NCBI GenBank assembly: GCA_020720565.1
Contig: DYOK01000170.1
Coordinates: 1 to 5,722 of the forward strand
DNA: 5,722 nt
From: Acetofilamentum sp.
Lineage (GTDB): Bacteria > Bacteroidota > Bacteroidia > Bacteroidales > JAFGXI01
Reading direction: 5' to 3'
Part shown: in pieces, positions 1 to 4,894 of the stretch
Layout of the letters: each line of letters opens with the position of its first letter
How positions within the stretch are numbered: position 1 is the stretch's first letter
The notes under the pieces: generated by a model
What the model saw: the letters and a program-made list of their open reading frames with translations, nothing else
Told to the model about the DNA's origin: nothing
The model's database searches: none
Program-made: the position numbers and the translations under genes

Positions 1-10
1 TTTTTTATTG

Positions 11-18
11 TACCTTTG
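11..18 (+). promoter_or_regulatory. Candidate Bacteroidota -7 promoter box (TACCTTTG)
   Basis: TACCTTTG fits the TAnnTTTG -7 consensus of the Bacteroidota primary sigma factor exactly. The matching -33 TTG element would lie about 19-21 bp upstream, outside the window, so only half of the promoter can be seen. If active, transcription would start a few bases downstream and give lptB a 5' leader of roughly 140 nt. No other gene is visible between the box and lptB, so lptB is its likely target. Confidence 0.5.
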
Positions 19-141
19 CACCCGTATTGGGTATCGAATACATTGGTATTTGAGCTCATTACAAATTCAAGTTAAAGATAGTATCAATTTGCTAATCAAT
101 AATTTGCAGATTGACTAATAGGGTGTTGTAAATTTATAAAG

Positions 142-154
142 AGGTCTTAGACCT
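142..154 (+). other. Small perfect inverted repeat in the lptB leader
   Basis: AGGTC-TTA-GACCT is a perfect 5-bp inverted repeat with a 3-nt centre, ending 14 bp before the lptB start codon. A similar core (GGTC, three bases, GACC) occurs before the second ABC ATPase gene at 1979-1989. It could be a half-site pair for a regulator or a short leader hairpin, but an element this short can arise by chance. The rest of 1-168 holds no coding frame that I can support. Confidence 0.25.
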
Positions 155-168
155 GATATTTCGAAGGT

Positions 169-897
169 ATGAAACTTTACACCAAAGGTTTATTTAAAAA
201 ATACGGCTCTCGAACCGTGGTTAACGACGTGTCCATTGAGGTGGAACAAGGCGAAATTGTGGGTCTGTTAGGCCCCAACGGTGCCGGAAAAACCACCAGT
301 TTCTACATGACGGTCGGGTTGGTTAAACCCAATGCCGGTCAAATCTTTTTAGACGATGTCGAAATAACCAAATATCCGGTTTACAAAAGGGCTCAACTTG
401 GTGTAGGATATCTCGCTCAAGAATCGTCGGTTTTTCGTAACCTTTCGGTCGAAGATAATTTAAAAGCAGTTTTAGAGCTTTCGAATTTTACCAAAACCGA
501 GCAAAACGACCGAATGGAGTCTTTGTTGAGCGAATTTGGGCTAAATAAAATTCGAAAAAGCTTGGGGATTCAACTCTCGGGAGGTGAGCGTCGCCGTTGC
601 GAAATTGCCCGTGCTTTGGCCATCGACCCCAAATTTATTCTGCTCGACGAACCTTTTGCTGGTGTCGACCCCATTGCCGTAGAGGACATACAAGCCATTG
701 TAAAAAAATTAGTCGACAAAAATATCGGGGTTCTTATTACCGACCACAACGTGCAAGAAACCCTTAGCATTACCGACCGAACTTATTTGTTGTACGAAGG
801 TAAGATCCTTAAATCGGGCACCGCCCGCGAATTGGCCGACGACGAAATGGTTCGCAAGGTGTATCTGGGTAAAAACTTCCGCTTGCAAGAATATTGA
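169..897 (+). CDS. lptB: LPS export ABC transporter ATP-binding protein LptB
   Basis: This is the cytoplasmic ATPase of the LptB2FG complex, which extracts lipopolysaccharide from the inner membrane and drives it along the Lpt bridge to the outer membrane. The 242-aa length is normal for LptB. All ABC motifs are intact: Walker A GPNGAGKT (35-42), Q-loop YLAQE (81-85, Q84), signature LSGGE (136-140) followed by the RRR run usual in LptB, Walker B FILLDE (156-161), D-loop AGVD (164-167) and switch His193 in TDHNVQE. GKTTSFYM after Walker A and the FAGVDPIAVEDIQ stretch separate LptB from generic ABC ATPases. The ATG at 169 gives the expected MKLYT start; AAGG just upstream is too close to be a good ribosome site. 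LptF/G/C are not in the window, as is common for Bacteroidota, where lpt genes are scattered. Base composition is clearly richer in G+C than the accessory genes to the right. Confidence 0.96.
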   Translation: MKLYTKGLFKKYGSRTVVNDVSIEVEQGEIVGLLGPNGAGKTTSFYMTVGLVKPNAGQIFLDDVEITKYPVYKRAQLGVGYLAQESSVFRNLSVEDNLKAVLELSNFTKTEQNDRMESLLSEFGLNKIRKSLGIQLSGGERRRCEIARALAIDPKFILLDEPFAGVDPIAVEDIQAIVKKLVDKNIGVLITDHNVQETLSITDRTYLLYEGKILKSGTARELADDEMVRKVYLGKNFRLQEY

Positions 898-935
898 TGG
901 TATTAAATTTTGGGAAATATCCGGTTTTTTATTAA

Positions 936-1961
936 ATGAGTAAAGAACATAACATAGTATACGAAGAATATGTTAGTATTCTGAAGCAAGCTGTAGACCA
1001 AATTCGCTCAGCACGTGTTGTTATTGCCAAACAAATAAACAGTGCCACACAAGCTGTTTATTGGAATTTGGGGAAATTGCTTTTTGAAAAACAACTCACT
1101 GAAGGTTATGGAAGCGGTATTGTCAATCAACTATCTATTGATTTGAAAAAGGAATTTCCTGAGATGGGCATGTCTCCTCGCAATTTATGGGATATGAAGC
1201 GCTTTTACGAGCGTTATCATTTATCAGATGAGAAACTGCGACAGCTTGTCGCAGTATTGCCATGGGGGCACAATTTGTTGTTAATCAACAAGATTCAGTC
1301 GTTCGAAGCCGTTGAATATTATGCCGGTGAAGTTATATCAAAAGGTTGGAGCAGAGATTTATTGCTTAATGCGATTAAAATGGATAGCTTCTCCAAAGTA
1401 CAAAATTATATTAGCACAAACAATTTCAAACAAACGCTTCCTCCTAAGAGTGCCGATTATGCCAATGAAGTATTTAAAAGCTCATACAATTTAGGTTTTT
1501 TAGGTATAACGGAACCTGTAAAAGAGTTGGAACTTGAGAAGCGGCTCATTTCAAAAATCAGAAGTTTCATTTTAGAATTAGGTAAAGGTTTTAGTTTTAT
1601 CGGAAACCAATACCGCATAGAATACAACAATAAAGAGTATTTTGTGGATATGCTTTTCTTTCATAGAGGGTTACAATCATTAGTAGCTATCGAATTGAAA
1701 ATTGGAAGGTTTAATGCGGAATATGTAGGTAAAATGAATCTTTATCTCTCTTTGCTTGATAAATTTGAAAAAAAAGAAAACGAAAATCAATCTATAGGAA
1801 TTATTCTGTGTGCCGATCGAGACCATTTGGATGTGGAAATTGCTTTGCAAGATATCAATAAACCAATAGGTGTTGCAGAATATCAGCTATTGCTGCCTAA
1901 AGAAGAACTGCAAGCCTTATTGATAAACGAGATTAAATATCAAACAGATCAAATAATTTAA
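936..1961 (+). CDS. YhcG/DUF1016-family PDDEXK nuclease
   Basis: This 341-aa protein has the full two-domain layout of the YhcG (DUF1016) family. The helical N-terminal domain (about 12-165) carries the family stretches YWNLGKLL (42-49), GYGSGIVNQLS (58-68), FPEMGMSPRNL (74-84) and LPWGHNLLL (108-116). The C-terminal PDDEXK nuclease domain (about 185-335) has GNQYRIE (223-229), an acidic FVDMLFFHR (236-244) and IELK (252-255). D238, E253 and K255 are the likely catalytic residues, with E214 a possible further metal ligand, so the active site looks intact. Family members are often near type I restriction-modification genes or alone in variable regions; the exact role is not established, though DNA cleavage or recombination is the usual inference. 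The gene starts 38 bp after lptB and ends 45 bp before the next ABC gene, with no partner (no hsdR/M/S) beside it. It uses more AT-rich codons than its two neighbours, which suggests later acquisition. Confidence 0.93.
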   Translation: MSKEHNIVYEEYVSILKQAVDQIRSARVVIAKQINSATQAVYWNLGKLLFEKQLTEGYGSGIVNQLSIDLKKEFPEMGMSPRNLWDMKRFYERYHLSDEKLRQLVAVLPWGHNLLLINKIQSFEAVEYYAGEVISKGWSRDLLLNAIKMDSFSKVQNYISTNNFKQTLPPKSADYANEVFKSSYNLGFLGITEPVKELELEKRLISKIRSFILELGKGFSFIGNQYRIEYNNKEYFVDMLFFHRGLQSLVAIELKIGRFNAEYVGKMNLYLSLLDKFEKKENENQSIGIILCADRDHLDVEIALQDINKPIGVAEYQLLLPKEELQALLINEIKYQTDQII

Positions 1962-1978
1962 TAACAGAGATTTAAATG

Positions 1979-1989
1979 GGTCGAAGACC
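1979..1989 (+). other. Small inverted repeat before the NatA-type ABC gene
   Basis: GGTC-GAA-GACC is a perfect 4-bp inverted repeat with a 3-nt centre, 17 bp before the ATG at 2007. It shares its GGTC/GACC core with the 142-154 repeat upstream of lptB. A T-run does not follow, so it does not look like an intrinsic terminator for the nuclease gene. It may be a chance match or a shared regulatory site of the two ABC genes. Confidence 0.2.
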
Positions 1990-2006
1990 TTAATAATTAA
2001 TAATAT

Positions 2007-2957
2007 ATGAGTTTTTTTAGAGCTGAACATATTCATAAAAGTTACGCCAATCACGTGGCTCTGAACGATGTTTCGATAGAAGTCAAACAAGGATCGGTTT
2101 TCGGAATGTTGGGTCCCAACGGTGCTGGTAAAACGTCCTTAATCCGTATCATCAATCAGATTACGGCTCCCGACAGCGGGCAAGTCTTTTTTAACGATAA
2201 GCCTTTGCGTCCCGACGATGTATATCGAATCGGATATTTACCCGAGGAGCGAGGTCTGTATAAAAAAATGAAGGTAGGCGAACAAGCCGTTTATCTGGCT
2301 CAACTCAAAGGATTAAAACGTCAAGAGGCCATTAAGCAACTCAAATTTTGGTTCGAAAAATTCGAAATAGCTGGTTGGTGGGACAAAAAAGTGGAAGAAC
2401 TCTCCAAGGGGATGCAGCAAAAAATTCAGTTTGTAGTCACCATTTTGCACGAGCCCGAGTTACTCATTTTCGACGAGCCTTTTAGCGGATTCGACCCCAT
2501 TAATGCCAATTTGCTGAAAACCGAAATTTTAAACCTCAAAGCCAAAGGGGCAACCATCATTTTTTCGACGCACAATATGGGTTCGGTCGAAGAAATTTGC
2601 GACGATATTGCCTTAATCAATGCTTCGAAAAATATTCTAAGCGGTTCGGTTACCGAAATTCGTCACAGATTCAAGTCGGATGAGTTTCTCATCACATTCG
2701 ATGGTGTTTATAACGGCATGGAACTGTCGCTTAGGCATCAGTATCAAATTTTGGACACTAAAAAAGACCAAAATTACGTGCATGTCAGACTTAAAGTACT
2801 CGACAAACAACTAACGACTAACGACATCATTGCATCGGTTTTGCCATTGGGTCGTGTGGTGTCGTTCAACGAAATTCTACCGGGCATGAACGATATTTTT
2901 ATTAAAGTGGTCAACGAGCACAAACAAAACCAAAAAGCAAGCGAAACACAGGTATAA
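2007..2957 (+). CDS. NatA-type ABC-2 exporter ATP-binding protein with DUF4162 tail
   Basis: This is the ATPase subunit of an ABC-2 type exporter, expected to power an integral-membrane permease of the NatB type; the substrate is unknown. The 316-aa protein has an N-terminal nucleotide-binding domain (about 3-215) with Walker A GPNGAGKT (36-43), the GYLPEERGLY Q-loop region (76-85) typical of this subfamily, signature LSKGMQQK (132-139), Walker B LLIFDE (152-157), D-loop SGFD (160-163) and switch His189 in STHNM. The tail (about 225-305), with SFNEILPGMNDIFIKVV near its end, fits the DUF4162 domain found in these ATPases. All catalytic motifs are present, so the subunit should be active. The permease normally encoded just downstream is absent: the TAA stop overlaps an ATG (TAATG), but that frame ends after 14 codons and AT-rich foreign-looking DNA follows. 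Codon style matches lptB, not the genes on its right. Confidence 0.93.
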   Translation: MSFFRAEHIHKSYANHVALNDVSIEVKQGSVFGMLGPNGAGKTSLIRIINQITAPDSGQVFFNDKPLRPDDVYRIGYLPEERGLYKKMKVGEQAVYLAQLKGLKRQEAIKQLKFWFEKFEIAGWWDKKVEELSKGMQQKIQFVVTILHEPELLIFDEPFSGFDPINANLLKTEILNLKAKGATIIFSTHNMGSVEEICDDIALINASKNILSGSVTEIRHRFKSDEFLITFDGVYNGMELSLRHQYQILDTKKDQNYVHVRLKVLDKQLTTNDIIASVLPLGRVVSFNEILPGMNDIFIKVVNEHKQNQKASETQV

Positions 2958-3001
2958 TGTTACCTCCAATCCTAAAAGATATCGAAACATCAAGTAATTA
3001 A
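2957..3001 (+). other. 14-codon dead-end frame overlapping the NatA-type stop
   Basis: An ATG shares its A with the last base of the ABC gene stop codon (TAATG), the arrangement expected for a translationally coupled next gene. The frame reads MLPPILKDIETSSN and then stops. It does not resemble the N-terminus of an ABC-2 permease, so it is not good evidence for a permease remnant; it may be a chance frame or the scar of a replaced gene. The rest of 2958-3084 is AT-rich and shows no clear terminator or TAnnTTTG promoter box. Confidence 0.2.
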
Positions 3002-3035
3002 AAAATAAACAAATAATCCTAATAATATTAAATCG

Positions 3036-3049
3036 TTGTGCTTCATGCT
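3036..3049 (+). repeat. Left copy of an inverted repeat flanking the orphan gene
   Basis: TTGTGCTTCATGCT matches the reverse complement of 4150-4164 (TTGTGCTTTCGTGCT) at 13 positions, with one mismatch and one 1-nt gap. The two copies bracket the 352-aa orphan gene in inverted orientation, the left one 35 bp before its start and the right one 6 bp after its stop. The preceding G makes GTTGTGC (3035-3041), which is close to the GTTRRRY core of integron attC sites, with one mismatch. Confidence 0.45.
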
Positions 3050-3084
3050 AAAAAGAAACAGTGCCAATAATTCAAACTTGAAAA

Positions 3085-4143
3085 ATGACTAAACATACTG
3101 ACATCGAATTAGTAATAAATGACTTCAAGGAAAAATCAAAGCCCGATGATAGATATACTTCATTTGATTATTGCTATAATTATTTTCAGACGACAAAAGA
3201 CTTGACCATAGATATCGAAAAAAGTTGTTTAGTTCTCGGATTTTATTTGGCAAGTTGGGGAATGTTCAGGGGGTCAAGTTTTTTATTACAGCAAAGTGTT
3301 AATCACTTTAAACCAACAATTCTTTATATTAATTCATTGGATAAATCTGTTTGGAACATCGATGTAGATAAATATGATGATAAAAATATTGAACTAATTA
3401 TTGAAATCTACAAGGAAATAAAAAATCGTCTAATTCCAAATGGTAATACTGATTTGACTTTAGTAACCAAAGTATTACTTGGTGTTTTTGGCTTTATTCC
3501 TGCATTTGATAACTACTTTTGTGACACATTCCGAATGCTTTTTGACGGACAATGCGGATTTAGAAGAGTAAATAAAGCGTCATTAAATTTTATTCAAAAT
3601 TTCTATCAGGAGAACAAGTCATCAATTGATAATTTATCTATAAAAACATTCACAACTGACTTCTTAACAGGCGAAAAGACGAAAATAAATTATCCGAAAG
3701 CAAAGATTATTGACATGTATGGCTTTAATAAAAGTAATTTCATGACAACAGAAAAAGTTTTTGAAATTTTAGCAGAAGGTGGTGGGATTTGCATTAACCG
3801 ACAAAAGAAGAAAAATGAAGAAATTTTTTTATATAATCATAGCGAGTTTGACCCAACTGAAGAAGGTCTTGATATAAATGAAAAGGGTGTATATCCAAGT
3901 TTTGAAATGCCATTTCTACTGGTTAATAATAAATATCCTTGGTATATGCTGCATATCGAAACAATACATGAAGATTATCGGAAATTTATCATTGAAAAAT
4001 TAATTAAAAAACTAAACGAAAAATCAATCAAACCAGATGATTTGGAATACTCGAAAAACCAATTGGAAGTAAAATTGGGAATTAAATTAACATTTAAACT
4101 GAATAACGGTAAAGCGATTTGGATTTATACTGAAAACAGATGA
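3085..4143 (+). CDS. Orphan two-part protein of unknown function in cassette-like setting
   Basis: I cannot assign a function to this 352-aa protein. Its N-terminal part (about 1-215) resembles a group of hypothetical proteins that I recall from variable regions of many bacteria, marked by YLASWGMFRGSS (54-65) and TKVLLGVFGFIPAFDNYF (128-145) and ending at IIDMYGF (208-214). The C-terminal part (about 216-352) seems to be a separate module with EGGGICINRQ (231-240), IFLYNHSEFDPTEEG (247-261) and a WYMLHIE segment (286-292), then a Lys/Glu-rich helical stretch. No signal peptide, clear transmembrane helix or known catalytic motif is visible, so it is probably cytoplasmic. The gene is extremely AT-rich (12 G+C in the 60 bases 3361-3420, against 29 of 60 at 601-660 in lptB), which points to transfer. 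The ATG at 3085 is preceded by an A-rich stretch, as is usual in Bacteroidota, and the upstream in-frame region is blocked by TAA at 3068-3070. The flanking inverted repeats and the palindromic element behind it suggest a mobile single-gene unit. Confidence 0.8.
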   Translation: MTKHTDIELVINDFKEKSKPDDRYTSFDYCYNYFQTTKDLTIDIEKSCLVLGFYLASWGMFRGSSFLLQQSVNHFKPTILYINSLDKSVWNIDVDKYDDKNIELIIEIYKEIKNRLIPNGNTDLTLVTKVLLGVFGFIPAFDNYFCDTFRMLFDGQCGFRRVNKASLNFIQNFYQENKSSIDNLSIKTFTTDFLTGEKTKINYPKAKIIDMYGFNKSNFMTTEKVFEILAEGGGICINRQKKKNEEIFLYNHSEFDPTEEGLDINEKGVYPSFEMPFLLVNNKYPWYMLHIETIHEDYRKFIIEKLIKKLNEKSIKPDDLEYSKNQLEVKLGIKLTFKLNNGKAIWIYTENR

Positions 4144-4149
4144 ATAAAA

Positions 4150-4164
4150 AGCACGAAAGCACAA
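4150..4164 (-). repeat. Right copy of the inverted repeat flanking the orphan gene
   Basis: AGCACGAAAGCACAA is the inverted partner of 3036-3049, six bases after the orphan gene stop and four bases before the left arm of the palindromic element. GCACAA at 4159-4164 is the exact complement of TTGTGC in the left copy. In an integron-like reading it would belong to the R'' side of a recombination site, but the CGGTAT arm is separated from it by extra bases. Confidence 0.45.
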
Positions 4165-4168
4165 TAAA

Positions 4169-4275
4169 CGGTATAAAAAATTGCCGGTTCAGTAGGCTAT
4201 TTAAGGGTTGTAGCCCGCTTCAACTTTTGTTTAACTTGATAGGAAATCGCCCGCAATCGGCAACTTTTCATACCG
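4169..4275. repeat. 107-bp palindromic element with 18-bp arms
   Basis: The left arm (4169-4186, CGGTATAAAAAATTGCCG) and right arm (4258-4275, CGGCAACTTTTCATACCG) are inverted copies that agree at 16 of 18 positions; both differences would still pair as G-U in RNA. The 71-nt centre holds a smaller hairpin, GGCTA (4195-4199) with TAGCC (4211-4215). It also holds a short direct repeat: GCCCGC followed by CAACTTTT at 4213-4228 and, with extra bases between them, at 4249-4268. No frame worth calling is present. Possible identities are a non-autonomous palindromic mobile element, an integron-type attC site, or a strong transcription barrier after the orphan gene. It fills most of the gap before the DUF4062 gene. 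I recall similar palindromes from Bacteroidota genomes but cannot verify that here. Confidence 0.65.
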
Positions 4276-4309
4276 CTGTCTGATAGATATAATTACGGAA
4301 ATTTAGTGA

Positions 4310-4894
4310 ATGTCTAAAAAAAGAAAAATAAATATTATGGTAGCCTCTACGGTGTATCAAAATCGAGATTTGCTTTTGCAAATTTGTGGTATTTTGAATA
4401 CCTATGGTTACCACGTTATCAATTCTGAATACGGGACACTTCATCCGCCATTAGGAATGAACAATACAGATGCTTGCAAATCAGCTGTCGATGAATGTGA
4501 TATTTTCTTTGGCATAATCAATCCAATGTATAGCACAGGAATTACACATTTAGAATTTCAAAGAGCTATCTCTATCGATAAACCACGTAGATTTATTGCT
4601 CACGGTTTGGTAACTTTCACACGAAAACTGCTCGCCCAATATATGTATGACGATGCAGCCAAAACTCAACGCAACAATTTTGAAATTCAACCCAATTCAG
4701 TAATGGACAGTGTGAAGGTCATTGATATGTATAACGATGCAGTTCAAACTAATTTAGCCTATCAAGAACGAAAACATCATTGGGTACAGGAATTTTTTAG
4801 ACCTGATGAGGCATTAAGACACGTTGAAACTTTATTTCGTGATATCAAGCGTGTAGAACGTGAATTAGCTAATTTAACCAATCCGGCACAATGA
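4310..4894 (+). CDS. DUF4062-domain protein (TIR/deoxyribosyltransferase-like fold inferred)
   Basis: The 194-aa protein opens with a first strand and loop KINIMVASTVYQNRD (6-20), as in DUF4062 domains (IFVSSTxxDLxxeR in the family). ACKSAVDECDIFFGII (55-70) and YSTGITHLEFQRA (74-86) follow, then the KPRRFI strand (91-96). E82 in the ITHLEF segment is placed like the catalytic Glu of nucleoside deoxyribosyltransferase/TIR-like folds, so nucleotide or NAD binding or cleavage is a reasonable inference but is not shown. The remainder (about 100-194) is mostly helical and ends with a charged helix RDIKRVERELANL. DUF4062 is often the N-terminal part of larger proteins, so a stand-alone form this short probably acts with a partner. 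Its stop overlaps the start of the AlbA_2 gene (ATGA), showing translational coupling. Starting at the internal Met10 would delete the first strand, so the ATG at 4310 is preferred. No convincing promoter box was found in front. Confidence 0.85.
   Translation: MSKKRKINIMVASTVYQNRDLLLQICGILNTYGYHVINSEYGTLHPPLGMNNTDACKSAVDECDIFFGIINPMYSTGITHLEFQRAISIDKPRRFIAHGLVTFTRKLLAQYMYDDAAKTQRNNFEIQPNSVMDSVKVIDMYNDAVQTNLAYQERKHHWVQEFFRPDEALRHVETLFRDIKRVERELANLTNPAQ

Noticed and set aside
1..168. CRISPR array, tRNA or riboswitch in the lptB upstream region
   Set aside because: No regularly spaced repeats, cloverleaf or conserved aptamer core could be seen; only a -7 box and small inverted repeats such as ACCC/GGGT (20-32).
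570..770. Reverse-strand open frame inside lptB
   Set aside because: It is antisense to the most conserved LptB motifs, has low-complexity Ser/Arg content and resembles no family; it is a shadow of the coding strand.
904..930. Possible promoter (TAAATTTTG) and weak terminator (GGA-AATA-TCC plus T-run) between lptB and the nuclease gene
   Set aside because: The -7-like box has one base too many between TA and TTTG, and the stem is only 3 bp, so neither is strong enough to call.
1312..1494. Second forward frame inside the nuclease gene
   Set aside because: It overlaps a clearly conserved DUF1016 region in another frame and has no family resemblance.
2426..2620. Reverse-strand open frame inside the NatA-type gene
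   Set aside because: It is antisense to the Walker B to H-loop region and has no recognisable domain or start context.
2007..2957. Missing canonical Q in the Q-loop and an unusual signature (LSKGMQQK) as defects in the ABC ATPase
   Set aside because: The GYLPEERGLY and LSKGMQQK forms are normal for the NatA/DUF4162 subfamily, so the ATPase looks intact.
4159..4281. A definite integron attC site
   Set aside because: The right core GCTGTCT departs from GTTRRRY at several positions, the left R'' box is interrupted by extra bases, and no integrase is in the window; kept only as one possibility for the palindrome.
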